Notes: generated by a model not told the origin, from the sequence alone. A stretch of 64,000 bases of DNA from Leeuwenhoekiella polynyae (GCF_004104075.1 NZ_QOVK01000002.1:310001-374000); one strand, 5' to 3'; counted from the stretch's first letter, positions 17,820-27,284 are shown. Made by a program: numbers and translations.

Positions 17820-18170
17820 TTAGTTGCCTATTTTCCCTAAATGCGTGTCTTTAAAACCAGTTTCATATTTCAACCCATATCCCAACAAACGATCAAACGC
17901 AGCGTGAGAAAAAATAATTAATCCCGTAACTTGAAATTCTATAAGACTAAACGCGGCACCTAATAGGTAGCAGAGTATTCCTAAGCTTTTTAAATGCAGA
18001 AAATTATAACACCAGGCACCTATTTTGGGGCCTGCCAAATATCCCAAAGCACTAATATCTGGAACTAAAAAAAAACCTATAAACCACCACCAGCTTAAAT
18101 CTAGGGTACTAAAAAGATAAATTCCTAAGAGAAGCGAACCGAATTCTTCTAATTTGAGTAGTGTTTTCAT
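17820..18170 (-). CDS. DUF4260 small membrane protein
   Basis: 116 aa with several hydrophobic helices (LLLGIYLFSTLDLSWWWFIGFFLVPDIS, LGILCYLLGAAFSLIEF) and the family-typical ending with FSHAAFDRLLGYGLKY. The function is unknown. It starts 2 nt after the cyclase-family gene stop and precedes the DUF4230 gene by 15 nt, so it is most likely part of the same transcript. Confidence 0.8.
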   Translation of the reverse strand: MKTLLKLEEFGSLLLGIYLFSTLDLSWWWFIGFFLVPDISALGYLAGPKIGAWCYNFLHLKSLGILCYLLGAAFSLIEFQVTGLIIFSHAAFDRLLGYGLKYETGFKDTHLGKIGN

Positions 18171-18172
18171 TC

Positions 18173-18922
18173 TTAACTTTCTAAGGCATAAAGTACTGGC
18201 TTACTAGGGCTGGCATCATTTTCAAAAGAAGCGATTTGCAAATTCAGTAAATACGACCCATCTTTTACAGTGTGTGGTACAAAAATCATTTCGGTTATAG
18301 TGGCATCTAATCGCAATTTACCCTTGGTATCCCAAAAAGCATTATGACTGGCTAAAACACCGTCATCACTCTCACGATCTATGCTGGGGAGGTCTATAAG
18401 CAAATGTTTAATACCGCATTCGCGAAAAAATACAGCAACTTCTTCAAGTAAATACGGCCAGTTTGTGTGTGACCAATTTCTACTTTTTTTACTTGCTGTA
18501 TTAGGGAGGGTACGTATTACTATGGCTTCAGGGCGTTTGGCTCCCAATGCTTTCTGCGCCTGCTTTTTAGTAAAGACTAAATCATCAGCATACGACTCTG
18601 GTACCAACGTGATCACTTCCGCAGAAAACATAAAGGTTTTGAGATGCTCATTGACACTATAAATTTTTTCGGTAATATGACCGGCGCATTCAGTATGTGT
18701 ACCGTGAGCGTGGGGGTTAAACTGTACATTATTAAAATTTACCACAGAACCCTGTGCTACAGCTGCCACCCATTTACCTACTTTCACGGGTTCTATATTA
18801 GGCGCATCTAGATACCACGCCACAGGATTTTTAGCGCTGCTAACGATGGGAATACTTAGATCTAATGGTTTTGTAAAATCTACTGTATAGTCTTGAGAAT
18901 TGATCGTGATTTTTGCTCGCAT
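18173..18922 (-). CDS. Cyclase-family (kynurenine formamidase-like) hydrolase
   Basis: 249 aa with the cyclase-superfamily metal motif NPHAHGTHTECAGHI near residue 90 (consensus HxGTHxDxPxH, here Glu where Asp is common). It also has a second conserved region, LLIDLPSIDRESDDG. The family includes arylformamidases that hydrolyse N-formylkynurenine, but no other kynurenine gene is nearby, so the substrate is open. It heads a run of co-directional genes that continues through DUF4260 and DUF4230. Confidence 0.8.
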   Translation of the reverse strand: MRAKITINSQDYTVDFTKPLDLSIPIVSSAKNPVAWYLDAPNIEPVKVGKWVAAVAQGSVVNFNNVQFNPHAHGTHTECAGHITEKIYSVNEHLKTFMFSAEVITLVPESYADDLVFTKKQAQKALGAKRPEAIVIRTLPNTASKKSRNWSHTNWPYLLEEVAVFFRECGIKHLLIDLPSIDRESDDGVLASHNAFWDTKGKLRLDATITEMIFVPHTVKDGSYLLNLQIASFENDASPSKPVLYALES

Positions 18923-18990
18923 GCTTTGGTTCTGGCTGGTTATCTACTTTGATAAGTTAAGAAATTCACCAAAATGTTACAGTAGAAATG

Positions 18991-20175
18991 TCATGAAAGA
19001 TTGATTAAAAACAAATCGCTTGCAAGGCCGTCGCTTAAAAACTTACCTTTTTGAGTGACCAAAATACGGTCTTGATCTACAAACAACAAATGCGCTTGAA
19101 TATGTTTCTGAGCCTGTTGCAGCGCATATTCTTTATATTTTAAACCGAAAGACTCTTCGATCTTGATTAATGAAATTCCCCAGATCGTACGTAAACCCGT
19201 CATCACATATTCGTTGTATTTATCTGTCATCGAAAGTGTTTCACGCTCGATGGGTAGTTCTCCAGATTGTATCGCCTTAATATACTTAGGATTGTTATTG
19301 ATGTTCCAACTGCGAGTAGCACCATCATAACTGTGCGCCGAAGGACCAATTCCTAAATAAGATTTCCCCGTCCAATAGGCTGTATTGTTTTGCGAATAAT
19401 AACCCGGTTTACCAAAGTTTGAAAATTCATAATTCTCAAAACCGGCTTTTTGCATGCGCTCAATTAAAATCTCAAAATGACGTTGTGCCACTGCATCGTC
19501 AACAGGTTTTACCACACCCTTTTCTATAAATTTCTGTAAAGCGGTATTGGGCTCTACCGTCAAGGCGTAACTCGATATATGTGGAATCTCAAGTGCCAGT
19601 GCTTTATCTAAATTCTTCTGCCAGCGTGCATCACTCATATCGGGCATCCCGTAGATCAAATCAATAGAGATATTATCAAAATACTGTTTAGCCAACTCCA
19701 AACATTGCACTGCCTCAGTTGCATTGTGTGCTCGATTCATCAATTTTAAATCTTCTTCAAAAAAAGATTGCACACCTATACTCAATCTATTGGTTCGGGA
19801 TGCTGCAAGCATTTTCAGTTTAGCTCCGGTAAGATCATCGGGGTTAGCTTCCAGCGTGATTTCAGGGTTAGCGCTGACTTCAAAATGAGCATCTATGGTC
19901 TTGAAGATTTGCGCTAATTCTTCAGCTTCTAATAAACTGGGAGTTCCTCCTCCAAAATAAATGGTTTGTAATGAACCGGGAATTTCATCTTTCCGCAGAA
20001 TTAGTTCCTGACATAATGCATCAACCAATGTGCTCTTTTTCTTCAAAGATGTTGAAAAATGAAAGTCACAATAATGACAGGCCTGCTTGCAAAAAGGGAT
20101 GTGAATGTAGAGTCCGAGCCCCCCAACCCCCGAAGGGGGAGTTTCCTCAAACCCTGAAAAAATGAATTTTTTCAC
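18991..20175 (-). CDS. hemW: HemW-like radical SAM protein
   Basis: 394 aa. The radical SAM motif CKQACHYCDF lies near the N-terminus, with FGGGTPS, ANPDD and GVQSF blocks and a HemW-type C-terminal domain. Family members bind and insert heme. They lack the coproporphyrinogen oxidase activity of HemN, and Phe follows the third cluster cysteine here as in HemW. The start is a GTG overlapping the ruvC stop. The first ~21 residues are encoded partly by a dispersed GC-rich repeat (EETPPSGVGGLG), and family homology begins at LYIHIPFC. The extension is therefore probably secondary. Confidence 0.85.
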   Translation of the reverse strand: MKKFIFSGFEETPPSGVGGLGLYIHIPFCKQACHYCDFHFSTSLKKKSTLVDALCQELILRKDEIPGSLQTIYFGGGTPSLLEAEELAQIFKTIDAHFEVSANPEITLEANPDDLTGAKLKMLAASRTNRLSIGVQSFFEEDLKLMNRAHNATEAVQCLELAKQYFDNISIDLIYGMPDMSDARWQKNLDKALALEIPHISSYALTVEPNTALQKFIEKGVVKPVDDAVAQRHFEILIERMQKAGFENYEFSNFGKPGYYSQNNTAYWTGKSYLGIGPSAHSYDGATRSWNINNNPKYIKAIQSGELPIERETLSMTDKYNEYVMTGLRTIWGISLIKIEESFGLKYKEYALQQAQKHIQAHLLFVDQDRILVTQKGKFLSDGLASDLFLINLS

Positions 20176-20213
20176 TGCTTAGATGTTTTGTTCCCTCTTC
20201 GGGGGTTAGGGGG
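20119..20213. repeat. Two inverted copies of a GC-rich dispersed repeat at the ruvC-hemW junction
   Basis: The copy at 20119-20141 (plus strand) and the copy at 20190-20213 (minus strand) share the core AACCCCCGAAG flanked by C- and G-rich arms. They are separated by 48 nt in opposite orientation. Both are read as protein: the first encodes residues near the HemW N-terminus, the second encodes the RuvC C-terminal PPNPRRGNK. This core looks like a widespread flavobacterial intergenic repeat, judged from memory. Confidence 0.75.
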
Positions 20214-20762
20214 ATTTATGCGTTTCTCATTCTGCTTTACAAAAGCATCCCAGCCGGTATAGCTTTTACCGGTTTCAATACGACCGGCGTTAAAATGATG
20301 ACACACCGCAGCTGCAAGACCGTCTGTACTATCCAGATTTTTAGGAAGCGTTTTGAGACCGAGAAGGCTCTGTAGCATTTTTGCGACCTGTTCTTTACTG
20401 GCGTTTCCGTTACCGGTGATTGCCATTTTAATCTTTTTAGGAAGGTATTCTGTAACCGGAATTTGTCGTGATAAACCAGCAGCCATCGCCACACCCTGCG
20501 CCCTCCCTAACTTAAGCATAGATTGTACATTTTTACCAAAAAAAGGCGCTTCGAGTGCCATCTCATCGGGATGATAGGTATCTATAAGTTCTATAGTACG
20601 TTCAAAAATAAGTTTCAGTTTTACGTAAGGATCGCTGTATTTTTTAAGCAACAATTCATTCATCTGAATAAACTCCATCTTCTTGTTCACCACTTTAATG
20701 AGGCCAAAACCCATAATCGTGGTTCCCGGGTCGATCCCTAAAATGATTTTTTCTGATTTCAA
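20172..20762 (-). CDS. ruvC: RuvC Holliday-junction endonuclease
   Basis: 196 aa with an RNase H-like fold. It opens with ILGIDPGTTIMGFGLI (catalytic Asp in GIDPGT), continues with MALEAPFFGKN (catalytic Glu) and VAKMLQSLLGL, and ends the domain with STDGLAAAVCHHF (catalytic Asp). It resolves Holliday junctions with RuvAB. The family body ends near AFVKQNEKRI. The last ~15 residues (PPNPRRGNKTSKQ) are specified by a dispersed repeat and look like a non-native extension. Its TGA overlaps the hemW GTG (GTGA). Confidence 0.93.
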   Translation of the reverse strand: MKSEKIILGIDPGTTIMGFGLIKVVNKKMEFIQMNELLLKKYSDPYVKLKLIFERTIELIDTYHPDEMALEAPFFGKNVQSMLKLGRAQGVAMAAGLSRQIPVTEYLPKKIKMAITGNGNASKEQVAKMLQSLLGLKTLPKNLDSTDGLAAAVCHHFNAGRIETGKSYTGWDAFVKQNEKRINPPNPRRGNKTSKQ

Positions 20763-20814
20763 GCGCTATTTTTTTTACATCTTTGAAGCTACCACAAAGC
20801 TAAACATAATAAGC

Positions 20815-21915
20815 GTGATCCTCCTCTCTGCCCTCTTAATACTCTACACCTTACTTATCGCGTTTCTGTGCTTTGGCTTTAAACGTTTGAAAACTGACAA
20901 ACTTAAATCTGCCTTAACTCATCATACTTCATTTTCGATAATTATTCCGTTTAGAAACGAAGTTGAGAACCTCAACACGTTACTGGAATCACTTTCAAGC
21001 TTGAATTACCCAAAGTCACATTTTGAAATCATACTCATTGACGATGCTTCAACAGACGCTTCTGTGGCTTTTATCGAAGCGTTTCAACAGCAAACCAAAG
21101 TCTCAATTATAGTTATAGAAAACGAACGCTTTTCGGCCTCTCCCAAAAAAGATGCATTAACTAAAGGAATCAGCAGAGCACAATTTGAGTGGATAATCAC
21201 AACAGATGCAGACTGTAAAGTGCCGGATTTGTGGTTACAGCATTTTGATCAAAAAATCAGAGCCGAGGATAGTAAATTTATCGCCGGCCCGGTTTCGTTT
21301 TTTGCATCTGCAGGATTCCTCAATAGATTTCAGCAACTTGACTTTTTAAGTTTACAGGGAGCCACAATAGGAAGTTTCGGACTCCAGCAAGCATTTATGT
21401 GTAATGGTGCTAATCTTGCTTTCTCTAAAACTGAATTTTTAAGATTGAATGGATACGCGCAAACGGATCATTTAGCTAGTGGTGATGATGTCTTTTTGAT
21501 GCAAAAATTCATCAAAGAAATACCTGAAAAAATACACTATCTCAAAACGTCTGAAGCACTTGTACGAACTCAAACACAGCCTAACTGGAAAAGCCTGACA
21601 GAGCAACGCAAACGCTGGGCTGCAAAAGCATCTGTATATACAAGTTGGTTTGCAATACTTACCTCGTTATTGGTTTTACTAGGCAATGCTTCCCTATTTT
21701 TAGTTATTTTTTATCCCGAAATATGGCTGCTAGTACTACTGAAAATAGCTGGTGATTTTCTATTAATATGGCAAACTGCATCACTTTTTAATCAAAAAAA
21801 GGGTTTGATTTACTTTCCGCTTGTGGCTGTGATCTATCCTATTTTTACTGTATATATAGCGCTAGCAAGTCAGTTTGGTAAGTTTGAATGGAAAGGCAGA
21901 GTATTTAAAAAATAG
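20815..21915 (+). CDS. Family 2 glycosyltransferase, membrane-bound
   Basis: The frame is open from 20683, but that part overlaps ruvC and is not family-like. The first sensible start is the GTG at 20815, giving 366 aa beginning with a membrane helix (VILLSALLILYTLLIAFLC). The GT2 signature is visible: FSIIIPFRNE, LIDDAS, TTDADCK (DxD) and EQRKRWAAKA (QxxRW). C-terminal hydrophobic helices follow. It probably makes a cell-envelope glycan or glycolipid; donor and acceptor are unknown. It is divergent from ruvC and ends one base before the convergent lipoprotein gene. Confidence 0.8.
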   Translation: MILLSALLILYTLLIAFLCFGFKRLKTDKLKSALTHHTSFSIIIPFRNEVENLNTLLESLSSLNYPKSHFEIILIDDASTDASVAFIEAFQQQTKVSIIVIENERFSASPKKDALTKGISRAQFEWIITTDADCKVPDLWLQHFDQKIRAEDSKFIAGPVSFFASAGFLNRFQQLDFLSLQGATIGSFGLQQAFMCNGANLAFSKTEFLRLNGYAQTDHLASGDDVFLMQKFIKEIPEKIHYLKTSEALVRTQTQPNWKSLTEQRKRWAAKASVYTSWFAILTSLLVLLGNASLFLVIFYPEIWLLVLLKIAGDFLLIWQTASLFNQKKGLIYFPLVAVIYPIFTVYIALASQFGKFEWKGRVFKK

Positions 21916-22395
21916 CTAATCTACCTTAATAACTACTGGCATTTTAAACATTGTTTTTACAGGAATCCCACGTTTGTGTGCCGGGTAGATTTTTGGCAAA
22001 GAATCTAAACTATCTTTGAGCCAACCTTCTAACTGTGGTAATTGTTTAGCGATCGAGTCAGGGATTTCTGCTTGCTCGATCTTGAGGTCACCCAAGTCAG
22101 AAATACTCAGATACAACCAGATCGTGTCGTTCAATTCAGATTCTACAATAATCGTTTTTGTAGAAAGCTGGCGCTGAAAATTAAGTGCGAGTTCGGTTTT
22201 GAAGCATTCGTATATCGCATCTTGCCCCTTGATTGAGTCGCACGAAGCAAAAGAGGGATATTCTTCAACTTCATTCATATTGAGATTCTTGAGTTCTTCC
22301 TTTAGAAAAGTATCAGAAGACACTTTCTTAGTCTCAATATCTTTGCAACCGGTAACCCAAACGGCAAACGCCAAAAGAACTAGATTTCTTACCAT
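21916..22395 (-). CDS. Lipoprotein with a TonB C-terminal-like end
   Basis: 159 aa with a lipoprotein signal (LLAFAVWVTGC, lipobox Cys17). The C-terminal ~45 residues (LPKIYPAHKRGIPVKTMFKMPVVIKV) resemble the TonB C-terminal domain pattern with its VxFxxPxxFKV ending. There is no transmembrane anchor typical of TonB and no proline-rich linker. It may interact with an outer-membrane transporter or be a stand-alone domain. That is an inference from short similarity. Confidence 0.6.
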   Translation of the reverse strand: MVRNLVLLAFAVWVTGCKDIETKKVSSDTFLKEELKNLNMNEVEEYPSFASCDSIKGQDAIYECFKTELALNFQRQLSTKTIIVESELNDTIWLYLSISDLGDLKIEQAEIPDSIAKQLPQLEGWLKDSLDSLPKIYPAHKRGIPVKTMFKMPVVIKVD

Positions 22396-22499
22396 AAAAC
22401 AGCTACAAAGATGTGAAAACGTGCGGAATAAAACTAAACTATATCTTTAAAAGGAAGGGTTGCGTTTTCCGCCGCTGATTTTTCGCTTTTCAGAATTGC

Positions 22500-23609
22500 T
22501 CAAAAACGATATCCCACACTAAACTCTACGCCTTCTGCCTTAGCTCCGTGGGCTTTTACCGTTACCGAAGCAAAAATATCATCTGTAAAATAGCGCTTTA
22601 AACCCAGGCGATTGTATAGTCGGTTTTCAAATTCATATGGATAATATATATAATACCCTAAATGAGAAACAAAAGCAATCTTATTAAACCGCAACTCGTG
22701 ACCTATAAAAAGCCCCACGCGTTTCCAGTCTTCATCTCCACTAACCCCTAACTCAGGAAAAGAAGCTGCCTGAAGCTTAATCAATTCTTTAAAGAAATAA
22801 GCAAAAAACACATCTGTACCGGCAACTAAAGTGCTCTTGTGGTTGATGCGCTTGTCTGCAAAAGCAGAAACTACAAAAAACGGAAACTGCCCCTGACCAA
22901 CGATATCACTCTCATTAACACCTCCTCGCAGAACCAGATTATAGTGAATAGGCTCCGTGTATTTTGTGCGTTCTCCTTCCGGAATTAAATCTGGCATGTC
23001 TTTATAATCCAGATTGTAATTAGCTCCCACATTAAATGCAAACGTATTGGTACTGTTATTAGGAGCCCGAAGGTTTGCATTACTGTAATGGATGATCGTA
23101 AAACCGGCATTAAGACCAAAACCTTTATAAAGATTTTGCTTGTTGTATTGCAAAGCAATGTATGTAGAACTTAACAATTTTGTACCGTAAGCATTGTTCT
23201 GATAATTGGTTTCCGCATCATACGGACTACCAGCAACTGCAAAACCTTGCCCAATACGGAAGTAAGCATTTCGGTTTAAAAAGTAAAAATTAAAATGCCC
23301 GTAGAAACTTATATTTTCACCCAGATACTCGTTATGCAAATTTTGATAAGCCATCGAAAAACCCCAATCAGGATAATTATAACGTCGCTCCCACTCATTA
23401 AAACCATAAGTTTTGCGGTTGTAACTCAACAAGAATCCGGTAGGGTGGCCTGTTATTAAATGATTAATATCCGGGTTATGCTCAAGGATGCTTCCGTAGA
23501 AAAAAGAGGCATCTAAAGAAACTGGCTTTTTTTCTTCAGTAAAATCAGTTTCCTGAGCTGTAAGATTTAAAAAAGATAAAATTAGGAATACGGGTAAAAA
23601 GTGCTTCAT
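22500..23609 (-). CDS. PagL-like acyloxyacyl hydrolase, paralogue 1
   Basis: 369 aa with a signal peptide (MKHFLPVFLILSFLNLTAQE) and a beta-barrel-rich mature part. The PagL signature HYSNAN is at residues 174-179 (His174/Ser176 matching the catalytic His and Ser of lipid A 3-O-deacylases). The family deacylates lipid A in the outer membrane. Flavobacterial members are longer than PagL and their activity is untested here. It ends the DUF2807 operon (8-nt gap). A second copy lies at 26139-27233. Confidence 0.75.
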   Translation of the reverse strand: MKHFLPVFLILSFLNLTAQETDFTEEKKPVSLDASFFYGSILEHNPDINHLITGHPTGFLLSYNRKTYGFNEWERRYNYPDWGFSMAYQNLHNEYLGENISFYGHFNFYFLNRNAYFRIGQGFAVAGSPYDAETNYQNNAYGTKLLSSTYIALQYNKQNLYKGFGLNAGFTIIHYSNANLRAPNNSTNTFAFNVGANYNLDYKDMPDLIPEGERTKYTEPIHYNLVLRGGVNESDIVGQGQFPFFVVSAFADKRINHKSTLVAGTDVFFAYFFKELIKLQAASFPELGVSGDEDWKRVGLFIGHELRFNKIAFVSHLGYYIYYPYEFENRLYNRLGLKRYFTDDIFASVTVKAHGAKAEGVEFSVGYRF

Positions 23610-23617
23610 AAGTCTTT

Positions 23618-24370
23618 TTATTCCTCAAAAATTAGACGACCGGTATAACGCTCCTCTACATCAACCACCGGAGGCCGATTTACTGCAATAACATCTCCGG
23701 TACCGGTAATTACACCCGTTAAACTCTGCTGTGGATTTATAATCATTTTGTTAGGAGCTCTGTGATATATATCAATATTTTGAACTACAAAATCCCTTCC
23801 TTCAAAGCGGGGATTCTCATTCTGAAAGCCAAGCTTCATATTTTCTGCTTCACCAGTCATATAAAAAACACTTTTACCATTGGCATCTATCCTGAGGTTT
23901 TCGGTATCAAGATCCAAATGAAATTCTCCTGTTTTTCTAAGAATGACATCTAGGTTAATTGAAGTATTACTCACTAAATACAGATCGGGAAAAACCAAAG
24001 TGCCATCACTGTAGATCTCGCGAGCAGAATTGTGACGAATCTCAGTAAGGTTAGGCACGGTAACAAAAACTTCAAAGTTGCCATATTCTCTCAAGAGGTT
24101 ACAACGTGTATCATTACGAAGCACTAAAACCCCATCTTGAACTTCAATCAAGGCTTCTGAAAGCAAATTCTCACCAGTGCGCAATGTAGCCTTATATTCA
24201 TCACCTTGCTTGATATAGACAATCACATCGGTCTCTGCACGAAGTTTAGTAAACTCTTCTAATTGATATTCTACCTCAACGGTATCACCAGAAGTTTGAA
24301 AACAGTCTGGTGCATTTTCTGAATTACATGAAATAAAGATGACAAAGAGTACTAAAACAAGGCTACGCAT
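23618..24370 (-). CDS. DUF2807 'head GIN' lipoprotein
   Basis: I chose the ATG at 24370 (MRSLVLVLFVIFISCNSE), which gives a clean lipoprotein signal with the lipid-modified Cys at about residue 15. A longer frame up to 24421 would only add a hydrophobic leader. The mature ~230 aa is the DUF2807 repeated beta-helix-like domain (VDVILRKTGEFHLDLDTENLRIDANGKS, GTGDVIAVN). The function is unknown; it is probably anchored in the envelope. It sits 8 nt upstream of the acyloxyacyl hydrolase gene. Confidence 0.78.
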   Translation of the reverse strand: MRSLVLVLFVIFISCNSENAPDCFQTSGDTVEVEYQLEEFTKLRAETDVIVYIKQGDEYKATLRTGENLLSEALIEVQDGVLVLRNDTRCNLLREYGNFEVFVTVPNLTEIRHNSAREIYSDGTLVFPDLYLVSNTSINLDVILRKTGEFHLDLDTENLRIDANGKSVFYMTGEAENMKLGFQNENPRFEGRDFVVQNIDIYHRAPNKMIINPQQSLTGVITGTGDVIAVNRPPVVDVEERYTGRLIFEE

Positions 24371-24519
24371 GAAAGCAATAATTTTTAGGCAAATTACGGC
24401 AAAAAGAAACAGAATGACCACTGTATATATGACTTGCTATTAATATTAAATGAAATTGAGCAGATAATTTTTAGGATACGTATTTTAAGTTAGAACTTTG
24501 TCATTTTTAAAATCAAGCT

Positions 24520-26142
24520 TTGACAAAAAAATTCTACCTAGTTCTTCTCTTCCTTTTTACGATTTTAAATCTGGGACAAGGCAGTTGGGGACTAACCGAA
24601 AGCAGCGAGGCACGCTATGCCGAAATAGGTCGCGAGATGGCCCTTAGTAATGATTTTATTCATCCTTCTTTGCTAGGTATTGGTCATTATCACAAACCAC
24701 CTATCACCTATGCAATTACAGCTATTGGGTATAAGATTTTTGGTTTTAATGAGTTTGGCGCACGCTTTTTTATGAGTTTGGCTCTCATGCTGCAATTATT
24801 ACTGATTTTTAAAATTGGCAAACTTTGGTTTAAAGATGAGAAGATCGCTATCGCTGCTGCACTCATCTACTTTTCATTCCCTATCGCACTAATCGCAGCA
24901 CGAAATTTAACCACAGATGCTTATTTAGTAACCTTTATTATCTGGAGTATTTACTTGTGGCTTCAGGTTAAAATCAATAATAAAAAAGCATCCTTATACC
25001 TTTTCTATATAGCACTCGGACTAGGATTCCTTACTAAAGGTCCGGTTGCTTTTTTACCTACAGCACTATTCATTTTATGCTATAAAATTATTTATAGAGA
25101 AAAACCAAAATTGGGTATTCATAGCATTCTTGGCTTCATCTTGTTACTAGCTATTTCGGGATCTTGGTTCGCAGCGATCGTTGCTGAAAAACCAGCTTTG
25201 TGGGATTATTTTATTCAGGAACAAATTATAGCCCGTAGCGTACATGCAGAAACCTTTCACCGGGCAAAGCCATTTTGGTTTTATTTGGTTTTTGCCCCGC
25301 TACTTTGCTTACCGTGGTTTGTACCTATAATACTGAATTTAGTTAAGCAGAAAAATAGCATTTCTTTTGATCGCGGCACCAAAACTTGTGGATATGCAGC
25401 CCTAGCTATTTTAGTTGCTTTCTCACTTTTTTCATCAAAACTCATCCTCTATATTTTACCAGTATATCCGGTATTAGCACTATTTTTTGGCAGTGTATTT
25501 ATCCAGTATTCTCAAACTTCAGAGAAGATTTATTTATATGCTTTTAAAGCTGGCTATGTCTTACTGTTACTTATAATCATTGCATTAATTGTGACCCCAA
25601 TAGTCACTTTCAACATCTGGCTTGCCCTGGTCCTATTGATATCAGCGATAGGCATAGCTTATTATTTATTTTACAAATCTATTATAGAGTTTAGATGGAA
25701 CATAATTTTGCTAAGTACACTGGCATATTGTTTTGTGATTATAATTCATTCATCTTTTAGTGCAGCAAATAGTTTTGCAATTAATTCGCCTAAACCTCAA
25801 TATGAGTTTATAAAAGCAGAACGCGGTGATGCTGATTATAAAGTACTTATTTACGACAACCTACTATCATCTGCACCATTCTATCTCAACGAGCGCGTCA
25901 TCACAATTTATGATACTAATTTTGAAGCGAAACGGGATACTCGTTTTGAGAATACAGATGCGTGGAAAAAAAGTTATTTACCACTTAATGAAGAAGGGCA
26001 AGCACAGCGTTTAAAAAGCCTGCTCCGTGATAAGAATAATATTTTGCTGATTAAGACAAAAAAGGTACTTCCAAAGGAGTTCACCCATTTACTAGAAGGC
26101 TTTAAATCAAAAGAATTTAAAAAATGGACTGTCTATTATTAA
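24520..26142 (+). CDS. ArnT-like family 39 glycosyltransferase
   Basis: 540 aa with about a dozen membrane helices. The catalytic-loop motif LTESSEARYAEIGREM near the N-terminus is typical of GT39/ArnT enzymes (acidic residue in the first extracytoplasmic loop), with GLGFLTKGPVAFLPT later. These enzymes transfer sugars from polyprenyl-phosphate donors to lipid A or proteins on the outer face of the inner membrane. The start is a TTG (MTKKFYLVLL). It stands alone between two PagL-like genes on the opposite strand and overlaps the second by its stop codon. Confidence 0.82.
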   Translation: MTKKFYLVLLFLFTILNLGQGSWGLTESSEARYAEIGREMALSNDFIHPSLLGIGHYHKPPITYAITAIGYKIFGFNEFGARFFMSLALMLQLLLIFKIGKLWFKDEKIAIAAALIYFSFPIALIAARNLTTDAYLVTFIIWSIYLWLQVKINNKKASLYLFYIALGLGFLTKGPVAFLPTALFILCYKIIYREKPKLGIHSILGFILLLAISGSWFAAIVAEKPALWDYFIQEQIIARSVHAETFHRAKPFWFYLVFAPLLCLPWFVPIILNLVKQKNSISFDRGTKTCGYAALAILVAFSLFSSKLILYILPVYPVLALFFGSVFIQYSQTSEKIYLYAFKAGYVLLLLIIIALIVTPIVTFNIWLALVLLISAIGIAYYLFYKSIIEFRWNIILLSTLAYCFVIIIHSSFSAANSFAINSPKPQYEFIKAERGDADYKVLIYDNLLSSAPFYLNERVITIYDTNFEAKRDTRFENTDAWKKSYLPLNEEGQAQRLKSLLRDKNNILLIKTKKVLPKEFTHLLEGFKSKEFKKWTVYY

Positions 26143-27233
26143 AGCCTAATACCTATACCAAACTCTACTGCTTCGGCTTTTGCCCCGTGAGATTTTAAGG
26201 TAATAGCACCGAAAATACTCTCTGAAAAATAACGTTTTAAACCACCTCTAAAATACACACGACCTTCAAAATCGTAGTCGTAATAAGCGTAATACCCAAA
26301 TTGGGTTACGAAAGCATTTTTATTGAAGTGTAGCTCGTGCCCCACAAACACACCGGCCCGTTTCCAATCTTCATCTCCGGTAGTACCGTACTGATTGGCA
26401 AATGCAATAGATTCATATTCGATCTGATCTTTTAAAAACGGACTTAAAAATAAATCAGCTCCTACCTGCAAGCTGCTTTTATGTGAAATGCGCTTGTCTA
26501 AAAAAGAAGACACAACCAAAAAAGTTCGCTGTCCTAAACCTATGAAATCACTTTCATTAACTCCTGTTCTTAAAACGAGATTCCACTTGATAGGTTCTGT
26601 ATATCGGCTTTTAACCTTTGGGATGTATTCGGGAAACTCCTCATCATCCAGTTGATAATTCAACCCTAAATTGAATGTAAATGAGTTTGTACTGGCATTG
26701 GGGGATCGCACATTTGCATTAGAATAATGCACTAGAGAAATCCCGGCCTGCAACCCTATTTTATCTATTATATTAGGCTGCTTATAGTTTACCATTATAT
26801 AGGTAGAACTCAATAAGGTAGAACCATAAGCATTGTTCCTGAAGTTCTTATCCAGATCAAAAGGTTTTGTTGTAAATGCAACACCTTGAGCAATACGCAC
26901 CATCAAATGTCTGTTGAGCGCATAAAAGTTAAAATGCCCATACAGCCCATAATTCTCACCTAAATTTGGGTTTTTCTGATCTTGAGCTACAAATGAAAAT
27001 CCGTAATCCGGGTAATTATAGCGTGCTTCCCACTCATTAAAACCATAAGTCATTCGATTATAAGATAGAATCACTCCTGTAGGATGCCCAGTAATAAGAT
27101 GGGAGATATCTTTATTATGCTCCAGAATACTTCCGTAGGTATAATTAACATCAAAACTATAAGGCTTAACCTCGGTCTCCTGACCATAAGCAAAACCTAC
27201 AGCAAACAGGGCAATAAGAATTCTATACTTCAT
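26139..27233 (-). CDS. PagL-like acyloxyacyl hydrolase, paralogue 2
   Basis: 364 aa with a signal peptide (MKYRILIALFAVGFAYGQET). It is clearly paralogous to the product of 22500-23609: shared LITGHPTG, YNYPD, NNAYGT/STLLSSTY, HYSNAN and DEDWKR blocks. The PagL-type residues are His169 and Ser171. Its stop codon overlaps that of the convergent glycosyltransferase. Both paralogues retain the catalytic motif, so neither looks like a decayed copy. Confidence 0.75.
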   Translation of the reverse strand: MKYRILIALFAVGFAYGQETEVKPYSFDVNYTYGSILEHNKDISHLITGHPTGVILSYNRMTYGFNEWEARYNYPDYGFSFVAQDQKNPNLGENYGLYGHFNFYALNRHLMVRIAQGVAFTTKPFDLDKNFRNNAYGSTLLSSTYIMVNYKQPNIIDKIGLQAGISLVHYSNANVRSPNASTNSFTFNLGLNYQLDDEEFPEYIPKVKSRYTEPIKWNLVLRTGVNESDFIGLGQRTFLVVSSFLDKRISHKSSLQVGADLFLSPFLKDQIEYESIAFANQYGTTGDEDWKRAGVFVGHELHFNKNAFVTQFGYYAYYDYDFEGRVYFRGGLKRYFSESIFGAITLKSHGAKAEAVEFGIGIRL

Positions 27234-27284
27234 TCAAAATAGGGTATCCGGCAAATGTATCAAATATTATCAGTAATAGACTTG

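Noticed and set aside
20683-20814. Longer N-terminus for the glycosyltransferase
   Set aside because: The extension overlaps the 5' end of ruvC on the opposite strand and is not family-like. A GTG at 20815 starts directly at the first membrane helix.
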